This document shows positions 8,607 through 17,079 of a stretch of 42,105 bases of DNA, piece after piece. The first letter of the stretch is position 1, and each line of letters begins with the position of its first letter. Under the pieces are notes generated by a model. That model saw only the letters and a program-made list of their open reading frames with translations, searched no databases and was not told the origin of the DNA. A program made the translations under genes and the position numbers. Source of the stretch: Flavobacteriaceae bacterium (GTDB lineage Bacteria > Bacteroidota > Bacteroidia > Flavobacteriales > Flavobacteriaceae); the NCBI GenBank assembly GCA_029249225.1, contig JAQWHT010000044.1:1-42105 (forward strand). The letters run 5' to 3'.

Positions 8607-8738
8607 TCAACGGAACAAGATAAAAAGCTGTTTTTTCTTAAAAAAACCATTTTTATGCTATTTTTAGTTTAGCAGTTTAGAGATTTTCTCATTCTTTACC
8701 AGTGGATCTCTATTCTTCATATCCTAACTAAAGACAAA

Positions 8739-9062
8739 ATGTTTAAAGCCTATTTCGATAATGGCCAATTAAAGGTAGAAGGCATTTACAATTCTGGTAA
8801 AAAGCAGGGACAGTGGACACATTATTACCAAACAGGAATTATTCGAGCCATATTCAATTATCATGCAGGCCTTCTTGAGGGCAAATCGTATTGGTACCAT
8901 CCTAATGGATTTGTTGGTTGGGAAGAGAATTATTGCAATGGAATTCCCGATGGAAAATTCTTATATTTTGATGATATTGGTCAACTGAGAATTGAAAAGG
9001 TTTATATGCATGGGAAAGAAGTTTCTTACAACTTTGATGGAAAGGAAATGAAGAAAAATTAA
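8739..9062 (+). CDS. YwqK/MORN-repeat protein
   Basis: 107 residues made of about four copies of a 22-24 residue unit of the type (Y/F)xxGxxxGxWxxYYxxGxxxxxxxY, for instance GIYNSGKKQGQWTHYYQTG and GLLEGKSYWYHPNGFVG. These are MORN-like repeats as in YwqK family proteins, which databases often label as antitoxins of a toxin-antitoxin pair; that label is weakly founded and no toxin gene is adjacent. No signal peptide is seen although many relatives are exported, so it begins almost directly with the repeats. It sits 31 bp before the start of the M14 peptidase gene and may be cotranscribed with it. Function unknown. Confidence 0.75.
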   Translation: MFKAYFDNGQLKVEGIYNSGKKQGQWTHYYQTGIIRAIFNYHAGLLEGKSYWYHPNGFVGWEENYCNGIPDGKFLYFDDIGQLRIEKVYMHGKEVSYNFDGKEMKKN

Positions 9063-9093
9063 ATTGCTTAGCTTTGAGTCTAAGGAACAATTT

Positions 9094-11613
9094 ATGAGAC
9101 CACTATTCTTTCTTTTATTGATATCCGCACAGCTATGTGGACAAGATTATTTTACAGAACAATACAAACCTTTTCATGAAGAGATTCAGTCTCCAAACCA
9201 ATTTTTAGGGTATGAAATAGGATCTCAACATACACGACATGATCAGATAGTCTCTTATTTAGAGTATCTAGCCTCGAGCTCCTCCGATGCTAAAATATCG
9301 TATTATGGTAAAACACATGAGGGAAGAAAACTCCCATTATTAGCGATCGGCACTCAAGAAACACTTTCAAACATGAAAGAAATTCAAAAAGCACATGTAG
9401 ACTTTGCTCATGGAACTCTTTCAGAAGAGCCAGACATTCCCTTGGTTGTAAACCTAGGATATAATGTACATGGAAACGAACCGTCAAGTTCAGAAGCAGC
9501 CTTGCTTACAGCCTATACTTTAGTTGCATCAAACCATAGTCAAATTAAACATTTCAGAACCCAAGCCTTAATTTTTATTGATCCTACGATTAATCCAGAC
9601 GGAAGGGATAGGCACACCCAGTGGGCAAATTCATACAAGGGGACACCGTTGGTTTCAGACCCCATGGATGCCGAACACAACGAAGCATGGCCTCGTGGAA
9701 GAACAAATCACTATTGGTTTGACCTCAATCGAGATTGGCTATTGGCCATTAATCCAGAAAGTCAAGGTAAATTAGCCTGGTACCACCAGTGGTACCCAAA
9801 TGTCGTAACTGACTTTCATGAAATGGGATCACAAAGCACCTACTTTTTTGAACCGATGAAGGCAAATGGATCCCTAGATCCAATTATGCCTAAAGACAAC
9901 TATATAAAGCTCAACGATATATTTGCCACATACTTTTCAAAGCAACTGGATAGTATTGGATCCTTATACTTTACAAAGGAAGTTTTTGACGGAACATATC
10001 CGGGTTATGGCTCTTCCTATCCTGATCTACAAGGAGGCTTGGGGATACTTTTTGAACAAGCAAGTTCAAGGGGATTAAAACAGAAGACGGCCTTTGGTGA
10101 AATTACTTTTCCATTTACCATACGAAATCAATATGTTTCCAGTCTCGCTACTGTTCAAGCTGCAGTTGAAAATAAAAGTATTCTGCGGAAGTACCAAAAA
10201 GACTTTTTTGAAAGCGCTTTGGAGCGAAGCACAAAAAGTAAGATCAAAGCTTATACCTTTAAAGATCTTGATCAAAATAAAACAATAGCTTTTGTAGATA
10301 AATTATTGCGTCATCAAATTGAGGTTTATCAAACTGCAGAAAATAATTTTGCAGTCCCTACAGAACAAAAACAGTATCGAATGGTTCAAAGCTTTTTTGA
10401 AACGTATGACACTTACAGAGATAGTGTTTATTATGATGCTTCAGCTTGGTCGGTAGCTCATTTTTATAACATTAATTATAAGGAGACTAGCAAGGCTCCA
10501 CAGGGCAAGCGGATTGAAAAATCCTCAGATCTTGTTTCACTTTTACCTCTTAAAAAGTCAAGTTATGCTTATGCTGTGAACGCTCAAGACTACAATGTCC
10601 CTGCATTAATACAAGGGTTGCAAGACAATAGTTTAGTTACGTCAACAGCGTTTAAACCATTTAAAAGTAAAGGGAATCTTTCTTTTCCTTATGGTTCACT
10701 GGTTATTCCGGTAGCATTACAGAGCAAATCAGCTGATGACACGTATACAATTCTTCAAACACTTCAAAAGAAATACCACGTTCAGATTCATGGACTATCC
10801 ACAGGATTTAGTGCTCAAGGGGTTGATCTAGGAAGTAGAAATATAAGGCCCATCAAAAAGCCAAAAGCGCTGATGATAATTGGAGATGGAACACGTTCTT
10901 ATGAGGCTGGAGAGGTGTGGCATTTGTTGGATACTCGTGTTGGGATGCCAATTACCAAAGTACACCAACACCGTTTTAACAGTCTTGATTTAGAAAAATA
11001 CAACACTTTAGTTTTAATTTCAGGCAGATATGACTGGGATGATAAAATGGTAACTAAAGTAAAAAGCTGGGTTGAAAAAGGGAATTCTATAGTTGCAATA
11101 GGAACTGCAAATAACAGCTTGATAAAACATAAAATCGTTAATGAAAAACGAGTTAAAAAAGAAGCAGATTCTACCGTTGCTGTGAAACCAAAACCCTATG
11201 TTGATGCATCTGAAAACCTAGGGCGAGAAGAATTGGGAGGAGTTTTTCTCAAAGGGAATTTAGATCTGAGCCATCCTTTAAATTTTGGCTATATCAATGA
11301 AACAATAAGTCTGTACAAAAATAACCTGGTTTGGCTAAATCCAAGTAAAAACCCATACGGGACACCAGTGACTTATGATCAAGACCCTCATTTAGATGGT
11401 TACATTTCAAATGATATTCTTAACAATTACCTGCCAAAAGCAGCTCCAGTTGTAGTCTCTTCTGTAGGCAAAGGAAGAGTCATCATGTTTGCTGAAAACC
11501 CAAATTTCAGAGGAACAGCCTATGGAACAAACCGGATGTTTTTGAATGCACTGTTTTTAGGGAACCATATTGTTGTACCAAAAAAGAGAGCTGCTGAGGA
11601 CAACAATCATTAA
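9094..11613 (+). CDS. M14 family zinc carboxypeptidase, secreted, with GATase-like C-terminal domain
   Basis: 839 residues from the ATG at 9094, which opens the signal peptide MRPLFFLLLISAQLCGQ; an upstream TTG at 9064 would bury the signal and is rejected. The M14 catalytic domain shows the zinc motif H126-G-N-E129, then INPDGRDRHTQW, DLNRDW, the third zinc ligand H242 in TDFHEMGS, and the general base E321 in LFEQASSRG. A long C-terminal half includes a class I glutamine-amidotransferase-like fold (ALMIIGDG ... LVLISGRYDWDD) lacking an evident catalytic cysteine. Such two-part M14 peptidases are common in Bacteroidota and probably trim peptides in the periplasm. Its stop overlaps the convergent penicillin acylase gene by 4 bp. 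Confidence 0.9.
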   Translation: MRPLFFLLLISAQLCGQDYFTEQYKPFHEEIQSPNQFLGYEIGSQHTRHDQIVSYLEYLASSSSDAKISYYGKTHEGRKLPLLAIGTQETLSNMKEIQKAHVDFAHGTLSEEPDIPLVVNLGYNVHGNEPSSSEAALLTAYTLVASNHSQIKHFRTQALIFIDPTINPDGRDRHTQWANSYKGTPLVSDPMDAEHNEAWPRGRTNHYWFDLNRDWLLAINPESQGKLAWYHQWYPNVVTDFHEMGSQSTYFFEPMKANGSLDPIMPKDNYIKLNDIFATYFSKQLDSIGSLYFTKEVFDGTYPGYGSSYPDLQGGLGILFEQASSRGLKQKTAFGEITFPFTIRNQYVSSLATVQAAVENKSILRKYQKDFFESALERSTKSKIKAYTFKDLDQNKTIAFVDKLLRHQIEVYQTAENNFAVPTEQKQYRMVQSFFETYDTYRDSVYYDASAWSVAHFYNINYKETSKAPQGKRIEKSSDLVSLLPLKKSSYAYAVNAQDYNVPALIQGLQDNSLVTSTAFKPFKSKGNLSFPYGSLVIPVALQSKSADDTYTILQTLQKKYHVQIHGLSTGFSAQGVDLGSRNIRPIKKPKALMIIGDGTRSYEAGEVWHLLDTRVGMPITKVHQHRFNSLDLEKYNTLVLISGRYDWDDKMVTKVKSWVEKGNSIVAIGTANNSLIKHKIVNEKRVKKEADSTVAVKPKPYVDASENLGREELGGVFLKGNLDLSHPLNFGYINETISLYKNNLVWLNPSKNPYGTPVTYDQDPHLDGYISNDILNNYLPKAAPVVVSSVGKGRVIMFAENPNFRGTAYGTNRMFLNALFLGNHIVVPKKRAAEDNNH

Positions 11614-14000
11614 GGCTTTAACAGGGTTTTTTTATAAAGATGAGCTTCGATTTTTTCCTTGGAATAATAGACCGGGAAATAGTTGTCTTTTGACCATTCT
11701 TCATACAAATTATCATAAAAAGGGCTATCAGGATTTCCAGATTGTCCAGGTGCATTTGTTCCTAGAGTTGCATCCCAGTCACCAGTATTGACAATCATTC
11801 TAAAACTGGCACCACTACTTTGTCGTTTATTACTTCCTGTTGAACCCGGAGTATAGGCATTTCCTCCGCGAGGAAAAGGACCAAGATTTAATTTTGATGC
11901 AGTTTCTGATTCAGCAACTGCACCTAGCGCATGGGTGAGTGCACTATGCTTATATTTTTCTTGTCCATAAAACCACAGATTAGGATCGTTTCCAAGAGTA
12001 TTTCGCAACTCTTTTATGGCATTCTCAAAAGTTTTTTTGAGGAACATATTCCTTATAAGATAAGATTTAAAAGGACTATTTTCTGGGTTTTCGACCCAAT
12101 CCAAAATTCGTTTAAGCTGAAGACTCTTAAGATGTTTTTTAACTTTTTCGGGGATAAATTTTTTATGAGCTTCTTTTTTTATTTCATCTTCCCAGGCAAC
12201 ATATATTCCTGCTTCAACAGATGTTGGATCTAATTTTTGATTCCAGTGTTCTAGTTGTTCTTTAAAATTTTCTAAAGAATCTTTGAATGTCAATTGATTC
12301 AGAAACGGAATCAGAGTTCTTGCAGGTAAAGAGACCACATCGGTTTGCAATAGTTTCATGTCCTCCATTTTTAAATCATTCCTTTGATCCAAAAACTCAT
12401 TTACTCGCTCTCCACGATAGGGATCGGACCAGGAAAAACCAATAGCGTTCCAATGTTTATAGTTTGGAGGTGTTACATTTTGATTTGCAGTAGCGAGATA
12501 TCCTTTTTTAGGGTTGAAGTCATTTGGTTTTTCTCTGATTGGAAGGTAGCCGTCCCAGTCATAAGAACCGTCACCAGGTACTGGAACCAGTCCGCTAGAT
12601 TGATTTCGTACAGGAGCGATTCCAACCGCTTGCCATCCTATATTTCCATCTTGATCAGCCCAAATCATATTTTCTCCAGGGATATGGCTGTAGTCACAGG
12701 CGTTTCGGAATTCATCCCAATTTTTTGCTTGATCCATCCGTAAGGAAGCTAAATAGGGAGAACCTCCGGGTTCTAGCCAAGCACAACGAACTCCAAAAGC
12801 TTTAAATTCTTTTGGATTTCTATAAGTGATTGGGCCATGGTGGCTATAATAAAAGTCTACCTTTTCATCTTTGGCCCCTTTAACTTTAATCACCTCAGAG
12901 ATTACTTTAAAGTCTTTCCATTCTCCCTTATATTTGTATTGAAGAGGGTTTTTTGGATTGAGTTCATATTGATAAAGATCTTCTCCATCAGTTCTAAAAA
13001 CAGTAAGTCCCCAAGCTCCTATCCCATTATGTCCAATGGAAATACCAGGAATCTCAGGTTCACCACCTCCTATAACATTCCACCCAGGCGCAACCAGATG
13101 CGCCATGTACCGCAAAGAGGGTACAGCAATAGTTCGATGGGGATCATTGGCCATAAAGGTTGTTCCTTCGGCAGTTTTTGAACCTGCTACGACCCAATTA
13201 TTACTGCCTATTGCAAGTGAATCTTTGGAAAGATCGTTAAACTGATTTAGAACAGCACTAATTTCAGAAGTCTGGTAAGCTTTTTCCAAATCCTCAGTAT
13301 GAAATTGAACGGGCTTTCTATAAGCGAAATAAGGCGCTAGAATATCTTCAAAAAGTAATTTTTTATCAAGTTTTGGATCTAGCTCTAGTTTTGGGTCTTG
13401 AGGGTGTAGCCAGAGTAAATTCTTTACTTGTTCTGGACCAATTAGGGCCACAGCACGTCCAATCTCAAGTTCCTGCCCAATATTTCCTAATAAGCCTTGA
13501 TGCCTTGAAATAACGACTTCAGGAGTCCAGAGTTGAGGTTGTATTCCGAGCGCCTTAAAAGGTAAAGGCAACTCGTTTGGGGTTTTCATAATTGTTTTGA
13601 TGTAAGCATTTACACCATCAACATAAGCCTCAATAATAACCTTTCCTTCAGAATGATAATGGTTTAATTCTGCTGTGAGATCACCTCGATATTTGAAAAG
13701 ACGTGTGCCGATGTCCCGTTCCAATTCTCTTGAGCCAAGAATTTCTGCAACTGTTCCAGTAGCTTGTCTTCTCCAAATTTCAAATTGAAACAAACGATCC
13801 TGGGCAGCAGCATACCCTTGAGCAAAAAAAAGATCATGCTGATTTTCAGCGTAAATATGGTTGATACCCCAGTGGTCTCGAAGAATTTCAACAGTATTGT
13901 CTAGTCCAGACACTTTTCTCTCTTCATATATTAAAGGATTTTTATTTTCAGCACAACTTACTAATAGGTGAATACCAAGACAAAAAATAATTTTTTTCAT
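11610..14000 (-). CDS. Penicillin acylase family Ntn-hydrolase, lipoprotein
   Basis: 796 residues with a lipoprotein signal (LLVSCAEN; Cys16). An N-terminal alpha part (VEILRDHWGINHIYAEN, then FAQGYAAAQDRLFQFE) precedes the autocatalytic cleavage site: S266 in AIGSNNWVVAG should become the N-terminal nucleophile of the beta chain. Downstream, MANDPH, IPGISIGHNG and FRTDGEDLYQYE match the penicillin amidase/AHL acylase family, which hydrolyses amide-linked acyl groups from beta-lactams, acyl-homoserine lactones or N-acyl amino acids. Substrate cannot be read from sequence. It follows the M81 gene with a 13-bp gap and is surely in the same operon. Intact, about normal length. Confidence 0.92.
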   Translation of the reverse strand: MKKIIFCLGIHLLVSCAENKNPLIYEERKVSGLDNTVEILRDHWGINHIYAENQHDLFFAQGYAAAQDRLFQFEIWRRQATGTVAEILGSRELERDIGTRLFKYRGDLTAELNHYHSEGKVIIEAYVDGVNAYIKTIMKTPNELPLPFKALGIQPQLWTPEVVISRHQGLLGNIGQELEIGRAVALIGPEQVKNLLWLHPQDPKLELDPKLDKKLLFEDILAPYFAYRKPVQFHTEDLEKAYQTSEISAVLNQFNDLSKDSLAIGSNNWVVAGSKTAEGTTFMANDPHRTIAVPSLRYMAHLVAPGWNVIGGGEPEIPGISIGHNGIGAWGLTVFRTDGEDLYQYELNPKNPLQYKYKGEWKDFKVISEVIKVKGAKDEKVDFYYSHHGPITYRNPKEFKAFGVRCAWLEPGGSPYLASLRMDQAKNWDEFRNACDYSHIPGENMIWADQDGNIGWQAVGIAPVRNQSSGLVPVPGDGSYDWDGYLPIREKPNDFNPKKGYLATANQNVTPPNYKHWNAIGFSWSDPYRGERVNEFLDQRNDLKMEDMKLLQTDVVSLPARTLIPFLNQLTFKDSLENFKEQLEHWNQKLDPTSVEAGIYVAWEDEIKKEAHKKFIPEKVKKHLKSLQLKRILDWVENPENSPFKSYLIRNMFLKKTFENAIKELRNTLGNDPNLWFYGQEKYKHSALTHALGAVAESETASKLNLGPFPRGGNAYTPGSTGSNKRQSSGASFRMIVNTGDWDATLGTNAPGQSGNPDSPFYDNLYEEWSKDNYFPVYYSKEKIEAHLYKKTLLKP

Positions 14001-14013
14001 TGTTTTTAAATTT

Positions 14014-15585
14014 TTATTTAAATTCTGAGGAGGGAATCCACCGTGTAGTTAAATCAACAGACGTCATCTCCTTATCAAGAGGAAATAACGGTCTTTGAAC
14101 TCTTTTATAGCCCAGGCGTTTTAAGTCTTGGTCTACACCACCGGGAGTTAGAGCCATAATCCAGTCTCCCCGAAGATTATAAAGTTCAGGCACTAAGTAT
14201 CCGATTTTTACAACGAGAATATCACTAGTTCTGGGGTTCAATTTCAATTGTGTAAAGTCTTTTTCATGGTGATACGGCTTTCTTTTTTTAGTGACGATAA
14301 CACGGATGCTTCCAACCCGAACTACAGTCTCAACTTCTGCATATACATCCCCTTTATGGATAGCTTCAACCACTCCGTCTAATACAATAGGAGGAGAAAA
14401 GCGATCGTCTACCTGAGCACCTACATTAGCTTTTACTTTTCCGCCCACGCCCACTTTTAGTGCAGCATCAATCATTTCAGGACCTGGGATTGAAGCATAA
14501 ATTAAAGAGGGTCCAGATTCAGATTTAAATTCAGGGCGATTCAATAAGGCTCTTAAGGTCCAAGTTACATCCCCTGCTCCTCCAGCCGTAGGATTATCTC
14601 CCATATCACTGATGATAAACGGTTTTTTAGAGGACAATAAGGCGAGTTTAAGACTTTGCTCTAAGGTTGCTGTTGGAGCTACAAACTCAAATTCATTTCG
14701 AACGTCCCAAAAGTGATTTGCTAAGCTTTCAGCACTTTCGCTAACAGTTGATCTATCATCACCTGTAACCATAACAACGGCATGATTTCTGGGCTCATCT
14801 GCCCATGCATAACCAATCCAGATTGCTGCATCAATCACACCCTTTTTTTCTGTAATTGGCTGTACTTTTGCGTAAAGACTCTTTCCAGGTTCAATACGGG
14901 TACTTGTTTTTTCTCCAGGCAGTAAAATAGGGACAGGAATCCAAGCTTTATATTGTGGTTTTCCTTTCCCACTTCTTATCCGATCCAACATGTTGTCAAC
15001 GGCTCTTTGCTTAGACTCTAAGGCATCCTCATGAGGAGCCATTCGGTAGCAAGTAATCAAATCGGTATGCTTGGCTAACCGTTTCGAAACATTTCCATGA
15101 AGATCCATAGAGGTAGAAATCAAGGTCTCAGTACCAATAAGCGCTCTAATTTTTTCTATAAAATCACCTTCTGGATCATCAATTCCCTGAACACTCATTG
15201 CCCCATGAATATCAAAAAACAAACCGTCGTAAGGCATATTTTCTTCTAGTAAAGTTAAAGTAACTCCCACAAGGGAGTCATAGGCCTCACGAGTAACGAT
15301 CCCTCCAGGCAGTGCATGACCTCTTAATGTTGGAAACCACTCTGCTGCTTTTCGTTGGGGACTTTCATCTTGAAGAAAAGGATAGTATTCGAAGACCGCT
15401 TCTCCCTGACGTGCTAAAAAAGCGGAAGCATCTGATGTTGCAGGAGAAAAAGTACTGGATTCAATCGCAAGACCTGCGATAGCAATTTTAGGTTTGAAAC
15501 TTTTGCTCGAAGTGGACTTTGAGTTACAGCCTGTTACTAATAAGACCAAAAATAATAAGCTATAAAAATTGTTTAAGAATCTCAT
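14014..15585 (-). CDS. M81 family metallopeptidase (MlrC-like), lipoprotein
   Basis: 523 residues. The first 20 form a lipoprotein signal ending LVTGC. The mature part begins IAIAGLAIESSTFSP and contains FFDIHGAMSVQGIDDPEGDF, SMDLHGNVS and CYRMAPHEDA, which carry the conserved Asp/His metal ligands of the M81 family, known from MlrC, the last enzyme in microcystin breakdown. The C-terminal MlrC domain (DMGDNPTAGGAGDVTWTLRA, then GGKV) is also present. Most relatives have nothing to do with microcystin and probably act on small or modified peptides. First gene of an operon with the penicillin acylase, divergent from the sugar-porter operon across a 166-bp region. Confidence 0.9.
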   Translation of the reverse strand: MRFLNNFYSLLFLVLLVTGCNSKSTSSKSFKPKIAIAGLAIESSTFSPATSDASAFLARQGEAVFEYYPFLQDESPQRKAAEWFPTLRGHALPGGIVTREAYDSLVGVTLTLLEENMPYDGLFFDIHGAMSVQGIDDPEGDFIEKIRALIGTETLISTSMDLHGNVSKRLAKHTDLITCYRMAPHEDALESKQRAVDNMLDRIRSGKGKPQYKAWIPVPILLPGEKTSTRIEPGKSLYAKVQPITEKKGVIDAAIWIGYAWADEPRNHAVVMVTGDDRSTVSESAESLANHFWDVRNEFEFVAPTATLEQSLKLALLSSKKPFIISDMGDNPTAGGAGDVTWTLRALLNRPEFKSESGPSLIYASIPGPEMIDAALKVGVGGKVKANVGAQVDDRFSPPIVLDGVVEAIHKGDVYAEVETVVRVGSIRVIVTKKRKPYHHEKDFTQLKLNPRTSDILVVKIGYLVPELYNLRGDWIMALTPGGVDQDLKRLGYKRVQRPLFPLDKEMTSVDLTTRWIPSSEFK

Positions 15586-15751
15586 ATCACATCTTTTGTT
15601 TACAATACTGATGTTAAAATAAGCATATTTGGTAACTTATAAAGCATTCATCAAATAATCAATCAGATGAAGTCAAATTGTCTTTAATTCTCTTATTTTT
15701 AAACTAGCTTAGGTTAAAAATAAAACGTTAACAATAAAAACTTTCTTAACA

Positions 15752-17071
15752 ATGAAGCAGGTTTTGTACTGGTCTTTTGTAGCAGCTTTAGCCGGTTTTC
15801 TTTTTGGTTTTGATACTGTTGTCATCTCTGGCGCCGATAAAAAACTCCAAGTTTTATGGGATTCTTCAGATGGATTTCACGGTTTTGTGGTCATGGCAAT
15901 GGCACTTTGGGGAACTGTTGCAGGGGCAATATTCGGAGGATACCCTACCCAGCGTTTTGGAAGAAAACAAACACTATTGTGGATAGGTATATTTTATACC
16001 CTTTCATCTGTGGGTTCTGCTTTAGCAAATGATCCTATTTCGTTTGCTGCATTTCGATTTTTGGGTGGATTGGGGGTTGGGATTTCAACGATAGCGGCTC
16101 CAGCCTATATTTCCGAAATAGCTCCTGCTAAACACAGAGGCCGTTTGGTTGGGCTCTACCAATTTAGTTTAGTACTTGGAATTTTATTGGCCTTTGTTTC
16201 CAATTATTTCCTTAGCGGTATCGGCGAACATGATTGGCGATGGATGATGGGCGTTGAAGCATTTCCTGCTGTGTTTTACACCATTCTATGTTTAAGAATA
16301 CCAATGAGTCCAAGATGGCTGATCACAAAAAACAGAATAGATGAGGCCAGAGCCATATATTCTAAAATTAACTCAGAAGGTTCATTTGAAGGATTGATGT
16401 CCGAAATGAAAGGTAATACCTCAAAACAAAACGACAATGAATCAATTTTTCACTCAAAGTATCGCTTTCCTCTTAAACTTGCATTTTTAGTTGCCTTTTT
16501 TAATCAGCTTTCAGGGATCAATGCCTTTTTATATTACGCACCAAGAATTTTTGAAGAGGGAGGATTGGGAGAAAGCACTTCATTGCTTAGTAGTATAGGG
16601 ATAGGGGTGACTAACCTTATCTTTACATTTGTGGGCATCTCTTTGATCGATAAACTTGGCCGTAGACAGTTATTGTATATAGGCTCTTTCGGATATATAA
16701 TCTCGCTTAGTTTGGTAGCTTGCGCGTTCTTTTTTGAGTGGGGAGGCATTTTGATTCCAATTTTCCTATTCCTTTTTATTGCTGCACACGCCATTGGTCA
16801 GGGAACGGTAATATGGGTATTTATTTCCGAGATTTTCCCTAATCATTTGAGAAATTCTGGACAGGCTTTTGGAACAAGTGTGCATTGGATTTTAGCGGCT
16901 GTAATTCCCTCATTTGTTCCCATATTATTTTCTACAATTGGAGCTGGAATTGTTTTTTTAATTTTTGCAATTTTCATGCTATTACAACTAATTTTTGTTC
17001 ATTATATGATGCCAGAAACAAGGGGGGTTTCATTAGAAGAATTAAGTGAAAAATTAATTAAAAAAAAGTAA
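15752..17071 (+). CDS. MFS sugar:H+ symporter (sugar porter family)
   Basis: 439 residues, about twelve membrane segments. Diagnostic sugar-porter motifs are present: GFDTVVISGA in helix 1, GGYPTQRFGRKQTLL after helix 2, PAYISEIAPAKHRGRLVGLYQ in the middle of the first half, a variant SPRWL, FNQLSGINAFLYYAP in helix 7 and PETRGVSLEEL at the end. Such proteins (XylE and relatives) import hexoses or pentoses with protons. It is the first gene of an operon and lies 8 bp before the GH32 gene, so fructose or glucose released by that enzyme is the likely cargo (inference). Confidence 0.93.
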   Translation: MKQVLYWSFVAALAGFLFGFDTVVISGADKKLQVLWDSSDGFHGFVVMAMALWGTVAGAIFGGYPTQRFGRKQTLLWIGIFYTLSSVGSALANDPISFAAFRFLGGLGVGISTIAAPAYISEIAPAKHRGRLVGLYQFSLVLGILLAFVSNYFLSGIGEHDWRWMMGVEAFPAVFYTILCLRIPMSPRWLITKNRIDEARAIYSKINSEGSFEGLMSEMKGNTSKQNDNESIFHSKYRFPLKLAFLVAFFNQLSGINAFLYYAPRIFEEGGLGESTSLLSSIGIGVTNLIFTFVGISLIDKLGRRQLLYIGSFGYIISLSLVACAFFFEWGGILIPIFLFLFIAAHAIGQGTVIWVFISEIFPNHLRNSGQAFGTSVHWILAAVIPSFVPILFSTIGAGIVFLIFAIFMLLQLIFVHYMMPETRGVSLEELSEKLIKKK

Positions 17072-17079
17072 TCCTTTGA

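Larger units (their letters stand above)
8090..8738 (+). other. 649-bp gene-poor region with hairpin and coding debris
   Basis: No intact gene of normal size is present. I see a long imperfect hairpin at 8180-8214, a 37-codon plus-strand frame at 8366-8479 (MLERKIMSQLDP...) that matches nothing known and may be chance, and a minus-strand coding trace at 8508-8606. The final 100 bases before the YwqK-like gene are very AT-rich and probably hold its promoter. The region reads as decayed sequence. Confidence 0.5.

Noticed and set aside
8739-9062. Toxin-antitoxin system based on the YwqK label
   Set aside because: The neighbour is an M14 peptidase, no toxin-like gene is adjacent, and the YwqK antitoxin label has little basis.
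12384-12743. 119-codon open frame on the plus strand inside the penicillin acylase gene
   Set aside because: It lies antisense to a gene with clear family motifs throughout, has no recognisable similarity and a composition typical of a shadow frame.
15722-15731. AAAACGTTAA as a LacI-type operator before the sugar-porter operon
   Set aside because: Only a partial palindrome (half of TTAACGTTAA type) in AT-rich DNA, and no LacI-family gene in the window.
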